A stretch of DNA of 64,000 nucleotides from Corynebacterium lizhenjunii. Its GTDB lineage: Bacteria; Actinomycetota; Actinomycetes; Mycobacteriales; Mycobacteriaceae. Under the pieces are notes generated by a model that did not search any database, was not told the origin of the DNA, and saw only the letters and a list, made by a program, of their open reading frames with translations. The stretch spans positions 1,736,001-1,800,000 of the forward strand of contig NZ_CP064954.1 in assembly GCF_011038655.2 (NCBI RefSeq), given 5' to 3'. Positions 54,389 to 62,845 of this stretch are shown in pieces. Within the stretch, counting starts at the first letter, position 1. Each line of letters starts with the position of its first letter. The position numbers were made by a program, and so were the translations under genes.

Positions 54389-55811
54389 GGGCTAATGGTC
54401 AAAATGTGTTGGTGAATTTGTCTGTTTCTGTGCTCCGTGCTGGTGGTATTAGGAATGATTTACTGTTCTGGGGTAAATGAGCGGTCAATGCACTGAAATC
54501 CCACAGGCCACCGACCAAGTGTGATATGGGGGCGTAGACGATGAGGGGATGAGTACTAAACATCCCCCATGCCCGGTGTGCGCCGGGCGAAGTATCAAGC
54601 ATGGAACGACTACGAGTAGCCGCCAGCGTTGGCGCTGCAAGGAGTGCGGGCACACCTTTACCCGTTGCCACGACGACGCCGGCCAAGCGATGTGGTTTAG
54701 AGTCTTCGTTGACTGGCTCACCAGCGGAATTTCACTAAACACGCTGGCCAAGATACACAACGTGAGCGTATCGACACTCCAACGCCGCTTCGCCACCTTC
54801 TGGTACGTGCAACCACCAATGCCAGCAGACCCCCACCGGGTCTATGACCAGGTCTTTATCGATGGGACATACTTCAACACAAAATGCCTGCTTGTCCTAG
54901 CCGACTGCGACCATGTCATCTCATGGTTCTGGGGATACACCGAAGATTCCTGGGCCTACGGCCGATTACTCGACACTATTGCCCCGCCACTGATTGCAAC
55001 GACAGATGGCCATAAAGGCTCAGCAAAAGCCATCCGAAACACCTGGCCTGAGACCAAAATCCAACGCTGCCTCGTCCACGTCAAACGAAATATCCAAACC
55101 GCTACAGGTCTTCATCCCACATCAGCAATGGGCAAGGCACTACGCCGACTATCCCTAGAGCTACTGCACATAGACGATCTCGACCCGCCGACTGGACGAT
55201 AAAGCTGCAGAAGTTCGGCCAAACCTTCAACACGCAGCTCAATGAGAAAAGCTACGTCAAAGACACCCCGCTTGAGCAGATCCCGAAATCGAAGCGACAC
55301 AACAAAAGATGGTGGTACACCCACTACACCCACCGAGCCGCCTACATGCAGCTGGTGCGACTTTCCAAGGCCGGTCACTTGTTTACCTACCTGACCGAAA
55401 AGCAGGGCACCATCGCCTATAAAAGCACCACCAACAGCCTAGAAGGTGGCATCAACTCCCCGATAAAAAGCCTCCTGCACGCCCACAGAGGCCTCAGAGA
55501 TGAACATCAACGCATCGCCTGCGACTGGTGGCTCTACACCCACACACAACACCCACGCGACCCCGTAGACATCGCCAGAGAACAAAATTGGGGCAAGGAC
55601 GCAACCGCCAAAGCCACGATCCTTGCCCACCACGAGCGCCAAACCGCCAACGGTCACGACGACGGGCGGCCCGCACTCCTCGACAACGCCATCGACGCTG
55701 ACTACAACCACAGTATGGGAATCAGGAAAGGCACCATCCACTAACCCCCACCAACACATTCTGACCATTAAGACGACACGCCGAAAAACAACACATTTTG
55801 ACCATTAGGCC
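54389..55811 (+). mobile_element. IS1249/IS256-type insertion sequence, 1423 bp
   Basis: Terminal inverted repeats of about 23 bases: left end GGGCTAATGGTCAAAATGTG, right end (minus strand) GGCCTAATGGTCAAAATGTG, one mismatch. The flanks carry an 8-bp direct repeat CTCCTAGC (54381-54388, 55812-55819), the target-site duplication typical of the IS256 family. A further copy of the end sequence lies internally near 55750-55772. The transposase gene is frameshifted. Base use is more AT-rich than the neighbours. Confidence 0.93.
54549..55744 (+). pseudogene. IS1249-family transposase with a -1 frameshift
   Basis: The first frame (54549-55202) has an N-terminal zinc ribbon (CPVCAGRS, WRCKECG), a helix-turn-helix-like part (SLNTLAKIHNVSVSTLQRRF), and catalytic Asp residues in FIDGTYF and TTDGHKG. 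It stops with DLDPPTGR. The other half continues in the frame one base back: PADWTIKLQKFGQTFNTQ around 55184-55240, then TTNSLEGGINSPIKS with the expected catalytic Glu, to the stop at 55742-55744. A one-base deletion around 55176-55192 explains it. No slippery A/T run is present there, so programmed frameshifting is unlikely. As it stands the product lacks the catalytic Glu. Confidence 0.87.
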
Positions 55812-56070
55812 CTCCTAGCAGATAAACTAGCCCGCGCCGCTGACTCCGGGGTGGGTTATACAGTGAACCACCGGGTCTTTCGCGGTGGGCATGACTACCT
55901 CAATTGGCGCCGCGGCATCATCGAGGGCTTCACCTGGATCCTCCACAACCGCCCCACAACAGGCAGCTCCGCTCCCTCAACACGGGTCTAGCAGTCTAGC
56001 CCTACTGCCCTGGGCGGCGGTCCGATACAGCGCACCACCAAAACCCATGGTCTTCCTCCGCATATGCCAA

Positions 56071-56102
56071 AGAATCCTCCCCGTTATCCGAAGGAGGATT
56101 CT
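56071..56102 (-). terminator. Hairpin terminator of the tRNA-Val transcript
   Basis: AGAATCCTCC / GGAGGATTCT (10-bp stem, 12-base loop) begins 7 bases after the tRNA 3' end on the minus strand and is followed there by TTTGG. Confidence 0.75.
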
Positions 56103-56108
56103 GTTTCG

Positions 56109-56181
56109 TGCGGCCTGAGGGGCTCGAACCCCCGACCTATTGGGTGTAAACCAATTGCTCTCCCAGCTGAGCTAAAGCCGC
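56109..56181 (-). tRNA. tRNA-Val (anticodon TAC)
   Basis: On the minus strand a full cloverleaf: acceptor GCGGCTT pairing with AGGCCGC, D arm AGCTCAGCTGGGAGAGC, anticodon arm ATTGG-TTTACAC-CCAAT giving anticodon TAC, T arm GGGGGTTCGAGCCCC, discriminator A at 56109. CCA is not encoded. 73 bases. Confidence 0.96.
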
Positions 56182-56250
56182 GCGGTGCTCTAAAGCACTC
56201 AGAAAACTATAGCCGAGCGCCAGCGAACCTACCAAACTTCCAGGTATGCG

Positions 56251-56661
56251 CTACTTTTTGGTGTTTCCGCGCGGGACCAAGCAGCTTCCCTGCCACTGGC
56301 CCAGACGCTCCGCCTTGGTCTGCACCAGCCCGGCCAACTGTGCGGACTCTGAAATCTCGCCCGGGGCTACGGTCCCCGGTTGGCCAGTGCCGGGGGTTAG
56401 CAGCCACACGCGGCCATTATCCCCCAGGGGGCGCACGGCATCCACCAGGCCATCAACCAAGTCCCCGTCCTCCTCGCGCCACCACAGCACTACGGCATCA
56501 CACAGATCATCAGTTTCCTCATCCAGAAAGTCCTCCCCCAGCACTTCCTCAATGGCCTCGGAGATCTCCGGATCGCTATCCTCGTCCCAGCCAAGCTCCA
56601 GAGCCACCTGCCCCGGTTGGATGCCCAGCTTACGTGCATAATCCTCCAAATGAGTGGTCAT
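56251..56661 (-). CDS. DUF3052 protein
   Basis: A 136-residue acidic soluble protein conserved in actinobacteria beside aceE; function unknown. It begins with DYARKLGIQPGQVALELGWDEDSDPEISEAIEEVLGEDFLDEETDD, then DAVVLWWREEDGDLVDGLVDA and GRVWLLTPGTGQPGTVAPGEI. That alternation of a small helix bundle and a WLLTP strand is the family pattern. I chose the ATG at 56661, with TAAAAT 15-20 bases upstream suggesting a leaderless or near-leaderless transcript. It diverges from aceE, separated by 232 bases that contain an exact dispersed 14-mer. Confidence 0.88.
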   Translation of the reverse strand: MTTHLEDYARKLGIQPGQVALELGWDEDSDPEISEAIEEVLGEDFLDEETDDLCDAVVLWWREEDGDLVDGLVDAVRPLGDNGRVWLLTPGTGQPGTVAPGEISESAQLAGLVQTKAERLGQWQGSCLVPRGNTKK

Positions 56662-56703
56662 AGCCCCGGATTTTACCTGCCCTAAGCTCATTTTTCTTCT
56701 TAT

Positions 56704-56717
56704 AGCTTGCCGATGCC
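56704..56717 (-). repeat. Dispersed 14-mer, exact copy 10 of 11
   Basis: Intergenic between DUF3052 and aceE, followed by CCCC on the + strand. Confidence 0.9.
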
Positions 56718-56893
56718 CCCTCTTCCCCCGCCCCGCCGCGGCACTCCACCTTTGCAAGATTCCCTGCTTCCAGGAAACCCTCAGGGCACAGCGGCCACTT
56801 AATGCAGGACAGAGGGCTTTGCAGCGCTTCACAACCATAAGGGCGTATTCTGTACAGAAACAATTCTGATGCCTATTTCTGGAGGAACATCCC

Positions 56894-59650
56894 ATGGCAG
56901 ACCTGGAATCGCTAGCTGGCGACTCTAACTTCCCGCTCATCCGCGACGGCGTCGCATCCTATCTCTACGACACGGACCCAGAGGAAACCCAAGAGTGGAT
57001 GGACTCCTTGGACGGTCTGTTGGAGGACACTTCCCCGGAGCGGGCCCGGTACCTCATGCTGAGGCTGCTAGAGAGGGCATCGGCAAAGCGAGTGCCCATG
57101 CCGGCGCTGACCTCCACAGACTTTGTCAACACCATCCCCACCGACTTGGAGCCAGAATTCCCGGGTGATGAGGAACTCGAGAAACGCTACCGCCGGTGGA
57201 TCCGCTGGAACGCCGCCATCATGGTCCACCGCGCCCAGCGCCCCGGAATTGGCGTGGGCGGCCACATCTCCACCTACGCAGGCGCCGCTCCGCTCTACGA
57301 GGTGGGCTTCAACCACTTCTTCAAGGGCAAGGACCACCCCTCTGGCGGCGACCAAGTCTTCTTCCAAGGCCACGCCTCCCCCGGCATCTATGCCCGCGCC
57401 TTTATGGAAGGTCGCCTGAGCGAAGAGGACCTAGACGGGTTCCGCCAGGAGCACTCCCGCGGTGAGGGCGAAGGCCTGCCGTCCTACCCGCACCCGCGCG
57501 GCCTGCCCTGGTTCTGGGAATTCCCCACCGTGTCCATGGGCTTGGGACCAATTAACGCTATCTACCAGGCCCGCTTTAACAAGTACTTGGAGCAACGTGG
57601 CATCAAGGACACCTCCGGCCAGCATGTCTGGGCCTTCTTGGGCGACGGCGAAATGGATGAGCCCGAGTCCCGCGGCCTCATTCAGATGGCGCCGCTCTAC
57701 GGCCTGGACAATCTGACTTTCGTGGTCAACTGCAACCTGCAGCGCCTGGACGGTCCGGTACGCGGTAACACCCAGATCATCCAGGAGCTGGAGTCCTTCT
57801 TCCTCGGCGCAGGCTGGGACGTGATCAAGATCATCTGGGGCCGCGAGTGGGACCGCCTGATCGAAGCAGACAAGGAAGGCGCCCTAGTCCACATCATGAA
57901 CACCACCCCGGACGGGGACTACCAGACCTTTAAGGCCAACGATGGCGCCTATGTGCGCGAGCACTTCTTCGGCCGCGATGAGCGCACCCTCAAGCTGGTC
58001 GAGGACCTCTCCGACGATGAAATCTGGGCGCTACGCCGCGGCGGCCACGACTACCGCAAGATCTACGCCGCCTACGCCAAGGCGCTAGAAAACCGTGGCA
58101 CGGGCAAGCCCACCCTGATCCTGGCCCACACCATCAAGGGCTACGGCCTGGGCCACAACTTCGAGGGCCGCAATGCTACCCACCAGATGAAGAAGCTCAC
58201 GCTAGAAGACTTGAAGCTCTTCCGCGACAAGCAGGGCATCCCCATCTCCGACGAGGTCCTTGAGGCGGACCCGTACAACCCGCCCTACTACCACCCGGGC
58301 AACAACGCCCCGGAAATCAAGTACATGCTGGAGCGCCGCAAAGAACTCGGCGGCTTCCTGCCGGAGCGCCGTGCGGACTTTGAACGGCTGCACGTGCAAG
58401 ACATCGACAAGCTCCGGTCTGTGCGCAAGGGCTCGGGCAAGCAGAAGGTGGCCACCACCATGGCCTTGGTGCGTACCTTTAAAGAGATCATGCGCGACAA
58501 GGAAATTGGCAAGCGCATTGTGCCCATGATCCCGGACGAGGCCCGCACCTTCGGCCTGGACTCCTGGTTCCCCACCCTCAAGATCTGGAACCCCTCCGGT
58601 CAGAACTACGTCCCGGTGGACCACGACCTGATGCTGTCCTACCGTGAGGCGACCGATGGTCAAATCATGGCCGAGGGCCTCACGGAAGCCGGCGCCACAG
58701 CGTCGTTTACGGCGGCATCGACGTCGTATGCGACCCAGGGCGTGGCGATGATCCCGCTGTACATCTTCTACTCCATGTTCGGCTTCCAGCGCACCGGCGA
58801 CGCCTTCTGGGCAGCGGCCGACCAGATGGGGCGCGGCTTCATCATCGGCGCCACCGCCGGGCGCACCACGCTAACCGGCGAGGGCCTGCAGCACATGGAC
58901 GGCCACTCCCAGATCCTGGCCTCCACCAACCCGGCGGTAGTCTCCTACGACCCGGCCTTCTCCTATGAGATCGCCCACCTGGTCCACCGCGGTATTGACC
59001 GCATGTACGGCGACAACGATGAGGCGATCATGTACTACATGACCGTCTACAACGAGCCCGTCCACCAGCCCGCTGAGCCGGAAAACCTGGACGTCGAAGG
59101 CCTGCACCGCGGCATTTACCACTACAACACCGCCGAGTCCGGCAGCATCCCAGCCAACATCCTCGCCTCCGGCGTGGGCGTCCATGAGGCCCTACGCGCC
59201 CAAGAGCTGCTGGCGGAGAAGTACGACGTCAAGGCCTCCATCTTCTCCGTGACCTCCTGGGTGGAGCTGGCTCGCGACGGTGCAGCCAAGAACAAGGCGG
59301 CTCTGCAAAAAGGTCAGGAGCCGGAAGAGGCCTTTGCCACCTCACAGCTCAAGGGCTTCGAGGGCCCCTTCGTGGGCGTGTCCGACTTCACCACGGACCT
59401 GCAGGAGCAAATCCGTCCCTACGTCCCGGGCACCTACATTGCCTTGGGTACCGACGGCTTCGGCTTCTCCGACACCCGCGCCGCTGCCCGCCGCTTCTTC
59501 AACTCCGATGCCGAGTCCATCGCCGTAGCCGTGCTCTCCGCCCTGGCCACCGATGGCAAGATTGAGCGCTCCGTGGTAGAGAAGGCCGCCGCCGAGCTGC
59601 ACTTGGATGACCCAACCAAGACCACCGGCTCCACCGAGGACGAAGACTAG
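56894..59650 (+). CDS. aceE: Pyruvate dehydrogenase E1 component (homodimeric)
   Basis: TPP-dependent decarboxylase feeding the E2 protein encoded at 9.2 kb. The 918 residues match the corynebacterial enzyme along their length: [29 protein letters not shown], the TPP/Mg motif [15 protein letters not shown] to NLQRLDGPV (about 245-290), [14 protein letters not shown], and [17 protein letters not shown] near 655. ATG at 56894 follows GGAGGA. A perfect 12-bp stem-loop at 59681-59718 closes the gene. The degenerate motif copy at 57076-57089 encodes conserved RASAKR, so protein conservation explains that one. Confidence 0.97.
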   Translation: MADLESLAGDSNFPLIRDGVASYLYDTDPEETQEWMDSLDGLLEDTSPERARYLMLRLLERASAKRVPMPALTSTDFVNTIPTDLEPEFPGDEELEKRYRRWIRWNAAIMVHRAQRPGIGVGGHISTYAGAAPLYEVGFNHFFKGKDHPSGGDQVFFQGHASPGIYARAFMEGRLSEEDLDGFRQEHSRGEGEGLPSYPHPRGLPWFWEFPTVSMGLGPINAIYQARFNKYLEQRGIKDTSGQHVWAFLGDGEMDEPESRGLIQMAPLYGLDNLTFVVNCNLQRLDGPVRGNTQIIQELESFFLGAGWDVIKIIWGREWDRLIEADKEGALVHIMNTTPDGDYQTFKANDGAYVREHFFGRDERTLKLVEDLSDDEIWALRRGGHDYRKIYAAYAKALENRGTGKPTLILAHTIKGYGLGHNFEGRNATHQMKKLTLEDLKLFRDKQGIPISDEVLEADPYNPPYYHPGNNAPEIKYMLERRKELGGFLPERRADFERLHVQDIDKLRSVRKGSGKQKVATTMALVRTFKEIMRDKEIGKRIVPMIPDEARTFGLDSWFPTLKIWNPSGQNYVPVDHDLMLSYREATDGQIMAEGLTEAGATASFTAASTSYATQGVAMIPLYIFYSMFGFQRTGDAFWAAADQMGRGFIIGATAGRTTLTGEGLQHMDGHSQILASTNPAVVSYDPAFSYEIAHLVHRGIDRMYGDNDEAIMYYMTVYNEPVHQPAEPENLDVEGLHRGIYHYNTAESGSIPANILASGVGVHEALRAQELLAEKYDVKASIFSVTSWVELARDGAAKNKAALQKGQEPEEAFATSQLKGFEGPFVGVSDFTTDLQEQIRPYVPGTYIALGTDGFGFSDTRAAARRFFNSDAESIAVAVLSALATDGKIERSVVEKAAAELHLDDPTKTTGSTEDED

Positions 59651-59680
59651 TCCTCACCTCACAAACCGTTCAGCCCGCCT

Positions 59681-59718
59681 CGGCTGCTGGATTCTCCACT
59701 ACGAGTATCCAGCAGCCG
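59681..59718. terminator. Stem-loop between aceE and the convergent hydrolase gene
   Basis: CGGCTGCTGGAT / ATCCAGCAGCCG, perfect 12-bp stem, 14-base loop, no T run. Confidence 0.55.
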
Positions 59719-59768
59719 CGAGTGGGCTGGATTTCCATCTAACTAGCCAGGTGGCTGCCACGTGAGGG

Positions 59769-60734
59769 CTACTGGGCGGCATCGACAAGCTGCGAGAGGG
59801 CGGCAGCGACATCGGCAGGCTCCTCGAGGATGACCATGTGCCCGGCGCCGGGAACCACAATGAGCTCGGCGCCGGGCCACTGCTTACACAGCATCTCCGA
59901 CTGGGACTTGGGTGTAACAATGTCTAGCCCACCCACCATGACTATGCCTGGCACATCCGCCAGCCGCGCGGCAGCACCATATTCGGCGTGGTCAATGAGG
60001 TCATCGAAGAACCCCACGAAGGAATCCAGTGGGGTGTCCAGCAGCATCTCCACGTGAAATTGTAGGCGCTCCATTTGCGGGAAACCCGTCACCAGCGCGG
60101 CAAAAATGGGCGCGGCCACGCGGGCGAACCCACGGCGGGCACGGTTCACGCGGGCGGGCAAGTGCTGCGCGGCGTTGTATAGCCCCTCTGCCAGCGAGGA
60201 CTGCAGCAGCGCAGCCGCGCCGGTTTCCGCAAACGGCCGCATGGACGTCGAAATCAGCAAAGCGGACTCGATACGCTGATAAACCAGGCTCGGCGCGCGG
60301 CGAATGACGTTCTGCGCCACCATGCCGCCTAGCGAGTGCCCGACGATGATTAGCTGGCCACTGGGCGCGCGCTCAGCAATGATGCTCAGCACATCATCAC
60401 CGGCGTCATCAATAGTGCAGTCACTGGCTGGCACCTGCTGGGATTGGCCGTGCCCGCGCAGGTCCATCAGCAAACTACGCACGTGTGGATAATGCTCGCG
60501 CAGGTACTCAACCTGGTCATAAAAGCTCTCCGCAGACAGCCCGTAGCCGTGGATTAAGACCACGGTGAGGGCGGCATCCGTGGGGCCGACTTCGTACCAC
60601 CGCAGCCGCTCATGGTCCCCGGTGGCGCTCAGCTGCGTCAGCCCCGGCGGGTGCTCCGGGTCGTGCAGCAGGTCCATCTGCACATGGCTGGTCCAGTTGC
60701 GCAGGACGGAGGACACGCGACGTCGTCTTTTCAT
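59769..60734 (-). CDS. Alpha/beta hydrolase
   Basis: A 321-residue hydrolase with the full fold pattern: oxyanion HGYG near residue 62, nucleophile elbow VGHSLGGM near 133, acid Asp in GGLDIVTP near 270 and catalytic His in GAGHMVILEEP near 298. The 20-residue basic start (MKRRRRVSSVLRNW) is not a signal peptide. Substrate unknown. ATG at 60734 diverges from the acyl carrier protein gene with 30 bases between the starts, so they may be regulated together. The last codons (LSQLVDAAQ) run through a one-mismatch copy of the dispersed 14-mer (59778-59791), with a two-mismatch copy 17 bases further into the gene (59808-59821). Confidence 0.88.
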   Translation of the reverse strand: MKRRRRVSSVLRNWTSHVQMDLLHDPEHPPGLTQLSATGDHERLRWYEVGPTDAALTVVLIHGYGLSAESFYDQVEYLREHYPHVRSLLMDLRGHGQSQQVPASDCTIDDAGDDVLSIIAERAPSGQLIIVGHSLGGMVAQNVIRRAPSLVYQRIESALLISTSMRPFAETGAAALLQSSLAEGLYNAAQHLPARVNRARRGFARVAAPIFAALVTGFPQMERLQFHVEMLLDTPLDSFVGFFDDLIDHAEYGAAARLADVPGIVMVGGLDIVTPKSQSEMLCKQWPGAELIVVPGAGHMVILEEPADVAAALSQLVDAAQ

Positions 60735-60764
60735 AACGCAACCATCCTACCTAGGATGGGCCCC

Positions 60765-61082
60765 ATGGCTAATGATTCCCGCTCCTCCGACCTGGCCGCG
60801 CAGCTGCGCGCTGCGTTGGGCTCTCCTGCCGATACCCCCACTGCCGATGTCCCCCAGGATGTCTACGGTCAGCTGGCGTTACTGATTGCCCGAATCTGCG
60901 GCGCCGATGTTGAGCGGGATACCCAGCTTGCCGATGCCCCCGTGGACTCCCTCGACCTCATCGAACTGGTGGTGCGTTGTGAGCAGACCTTCGGGGTGCG
61001 CATAGACGCCGAAGCCGCCCGCGGTTGGGTAACCGTGGGCGACGTGGCGGACTATATTGAGACCCGGGCGGTAAAGCAGTAG
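60765..61082 (+). CDS. Acyl carrier protein
   Basis: A 105-residue acyl carrier protein with phosphopantetheine attachment Ser62 in APVDSLDLIELVVRCEQTFGVRI, the four-helix ACP pattern. The first 30 residues are a low-complexity extension (GSPADTPTADVPQD) whose DNA contains degenerate dispersed-motif copies. An exact copy (60925-60938) encodes QLADAP just before the DSL. I chose the ATG at 60765 because AGGA lies at 60753-60756; the ATG at 60756 is an alternative. It may be the acyl donor for fatty or mycolic acid synthesis, or for LipB; only one ACP is in view. Its 3' end overlaps the convergent hypothetical gene by 31 bases. Confidence 0.88.
   Translation: MANDSRSSDLAAQLRAALGSPADTPTADVPQDVYGQLALLIARICGADVERDTQLADAPVDSLDLIELVVRCEQTFGVRIDAEAARGWVTVGDVADYIETRAVKQ
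60925..60938 (-). repeat. Dispersed 14-mer, exact copy 11 of 11
   Basis: In the ACP gene right before the phosphopantetheine motif, followed by CCC; read as Q-L-A-D-A-P. Confidence 0.9.
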
Positions 61083-61426
61083 GCCTCACTGAGCTTGGCC
61101 AACCGGTGCGCCAGGTCCCGGAATTCCTCCGGGGTGCCGGTGAGCACCTGGTGGCAGCCAATGCCCGCGGGCACCGGCAGGTCCCCCGCCGCAAAGGCGG
61201 CGAGGTCCGTACTGGGCCAGTCCTTGTACCAGCGAGTACACCACTGTGCGAACAGTGGGTCCTCCCCGGGGACTTCCCAGATGGATTCGCTGCGCAGGCA
61301 GTCCACCATGAGGTCTTCCACAGTGGGCCGCAAGGCAGCGGGCATGCCGTCAATTTCCAGCACGCCGTGGATAACTGCGCCGGAACCAGAAGATTCGACC
61401 GCAGTATCATTTACGCATGTATCCAT
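61052..61426 (-). CDS. Hypothetical protein (124 residues)
   Basis: Not recognised. From the ATG at 61426 (AAAGG 11 bases upstream) the product reads MDTCVNDTAVESSGSGAV, then HGVLEIDGMPAALRPTVED, with WCTRWYKDWPSTDLAAFAAGDLPV near 75-98 and EEFRDLAHRLAKLSEAYCF at the end. It is soluble, with Trp and Cys scattered but no metal motif. The 3' end overlaps the ACP gene by 31 bases in convergent orientation. The upstream 440 bases hold three unusually good palindromes. Codon use looks normal for the window, so it is probably real. Confidence 0.6.
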   Translation of the reverse strand: MDTCVNDTAVESSGSGAVIHGVLEIDGMPAALRPTVEDLMVDCLRSESIWEVPGEDPLFAQWCTRWYKDWPSTDLAAFAAGDLPVPAGIGCHQVLTGTPEEFRDLAHRLAKLSEAYCFTARVSI

Positions 61427-61451
61427 GGCCGAATACCTTTCGTGTTCACAC

Positions 61452-61468
61452 AAGACGAGCCTCGTCTT
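61452..61468. promoter_or_regulatory. Palindrome 1: AAGACGAG-C-CTCGTCTT
   Basis: Perfect 8-bp arms with a single central base, 26-42 bases upstream of the hypothetical gene's ATG on the minus strand. Candidate operator or 5'-UTR hairpin. Confidence 0.55.
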
Positions 61469-61531
61469 CCCCAACGAACTAATCTGTGCGACAAAGCCTC
61501 CCGGCGCGCGGGCCAGCGGGCTTCTCCTACG

Positions 61532-61550
61532 AATTACATCGGATGTAATT
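61532..61550. promoter_or_regulatory. Palindrome 2: AATTACATC-G-GATGTAATT
   Basis: Perfect 9-bp arms with one central base, AT-rich and overlapping a likely promoter region; the form expected of a dimeric repressor operator. Confidence 0.6.
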
Positions 61551-61627
61551 AACGTGCGTAACGTCACCTATTTTGTTCCCCATTCGCCACATCGGCAACT
61601 CTCAACCACCGCTTCAACCCCCGTTTA

Positions 61628-61644
61628 CTCAAGTTACACTTGAG
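61628..61644. promoter_or_regulatory. Palindrome 3: CTCAAGT-TAC-ACTTGAG
   Basis: Perfect 7-bp arms with a 3-base centre; reminiscent of MerR/SoxR-type sites (CCTCAAGTTAACTTGAGG) but with different length. Confidence 0.55.
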
Positions 61645-61870
61645 GTTCAGCCCCACTCCCCACCTCGCAGCCGAAGAACCAGCGACTCGCGCAACACACA
61701 GGCCGCCAGGAAACTCGGCCCCCGACCGATCTGCAGGCGCCTGGCCAGCGAGCGTCCGCGCAGCAAAACTCGCAGGCAATGAACCCTCAGCACAGCACAG
61801 TGGCCACAGTCCCAAAAATCACACCAGTAACTCTTGGCAACAGGCGTAACATCCCGTAATCTTTCTCCTC

Positions 61871-62833
61871 ATGACCGCAACGAAACTCGCCGCCATCACG
61901 GCCAGCCTCACTTTGGCCATCACTGCGCTCGCCCCCGCGGCAAATGCGCAGTCTTCCGTACCCCAACTCAGCTCCAATCCAGCTGGCAGCTCTGCGGCCT
62001 TCAAGGACATCGCAGATGCGCTGAACGGTCTCGCAGGCGGCATCGGCAATGCAGGCAGTACCCATCGCACCACCCGCACCATCAACGTGCCCGGCCAGGG
62101 CCAGCGCTCCTACCTGCTGAGCCTACCGGCAGGCCACAACGGCATCTCCCCCACCCCAGTGCTCTTCGGCTTCTCCGGCTGGACCCACAGCGCTGAGCAA
62201 GGCGCCGGCTACATGAACCTTGAGCGCGCTGCTGGCAACGAGGCCATCGTGGTTTACCCGCAGCCGCGCGCTAACGCCTCCGGCACGCTCGGCTGGGAAG
62301 GGCCCTCCTACGCCCCCACCCGTCGCGGCGAAGACGTCGACTTCGCCCGCGCCATCGTGGACCAGCTCAACCGCGACTACGCCATTGACCGCTCCCGCAT
62401 CTACGCCACCGGCTTGTCTAACGGCGGCGGCATGGCACTCAATCTCGCTTGCCAAGCGCCCGAGACCTTTGCCGCCGTCGCCGGAGTAGCGACCGCTTCT
62501 TACACCCCCATCTTCGACGGCTGCCGCGGCCAAGTACCCACGCTGCTTATCCACGGCACCAATGACGACATTGCGCGCTACGCCAACGACGGCATCGGCC
62601 AAGGCGGGCCCTACTACTCCACCCGCGAGGCATGGCGCCGCATCGGCGAACGCAACCTGTGCAACACCACCAACAACCTGCGCGTGAGCCAAGGCAACGG
62701 CTACGAATCCTTCGCCTACTCCAACTGCCTGGCTGATACGGTCCTCTACCGCGTCAACGGCGGCACACACACCTGGTTCGCCTCCAACCCCGCCGCCACA
62801 CAGGAAGTGTGGAACTTCTTGCGCACCCGCTAG
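61871..62833 (+). CDS. Secreted esterase/polyhydroxybutyrate-depolymerase-like protein
   Basis: A 320-residue exported alpha/beta hydrolase of the LpqC/feruloyl-esterase branch. Signal peptide 1-26 ends ANA; it is followed by a short Ser/Ala/Gly linker (GLAGGIGNAG, encoded by a degenerate dispersed-motif copy). The nucleophile elbow GLSNGGGMA lies near 185, the acid Asp in LIHGTNDDIARY near 235, and catalytic His in GGTHTW near 300. Four cysteines in the mature part could pair. ATG at 61871 has TAATCT 8-13 bases upstream and no ribosome site, so a leaderless start is likely. Confidence 0.85.
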   Translation: MTATKLAAITASLTLAITALAPAANAQSSVPQLSSNPAGSSAAFKDIADALNGLAGGIGNAGSTHRTTRTINVPGQGQRSYLLSLPAGHNGISPTPVLFGFSGWTHSAEQGAGYMNLERAAGNEAIVVYPQPRANASGTLGWEGPSYAPTRRGEDVDFARAIVDQLNRDYAIDRSRIYATGLSNGGGMALNLACQAPETFAAVAGVATASYTPIFDGCRGQVPTLLIHGTNDDIARYANDGIGQGGPYYSTREAWRRIGERNLCNTTNNLRVSQGNGYESFAYSNCLADTVLYRVNGGTHTWFASNPAATQEVWNFLRTR

Positions 62834-62845
62834 CGCGCCCGCCTG

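Larger units (their letters stand above)
53310..55991 (+). pseudogene. Enterobactin-esterase-like (Fes/IroE family) gene interrupted by an insertion sequence
   Basis: GTG at 53310 follows AAGGAG. The first part (53310-54388) encodes about 359 residues of an N-terminal Fes-like domain and an alpha/beta hydrolase with nucleophile elbow GGSLGGYAA and VGEFDIHLY. At 54388 the frame runs into an IS and stops after L-L-A-G. Beyond the IS, 55820-55991 continues the same frame: DKLARAADSGVGYTVNHRVF, then GGHDYLNWRRGIIEGFTWIL and a stop at 55989. That distal part holds the catalytic His (GGHD) matching the Fes C-terminus, so the interrupted product lacks it. The duplicated target CTCCTAGC flanks the IS. 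It stood divergent from the siderophore uptake operon and would have released iron from an imported catecholate siderophore. Confidence 0.9.
61427..61870. other. Divergent intergenic region with three perfect palindromes
   Basis: 444 bases between the hypothetical gene and the secreted esterase gene. Palindromes at 61452-61468, 61532-61550 and 61628-61644 are listed separately. The distal part (61650-61850) is featureless. No RNA gene or credible coding sequence. Confidence 0.6.

Noticed and set aside
55176..55202. Programmed -1 frameshift in the transposase
   Set aside because: The junction (GACCCGCCGACT) has no A/T slippery run or obvious downstream structure; a one-base deletion is simpler.
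1036..60938. Dispersed 14-mer as a Chi or KOPS-type polar sequence
   Set aside because: Exact copies are split 6 to 5 between strands, without the skew such sequences require. The window alone cannot show a replichore effect.
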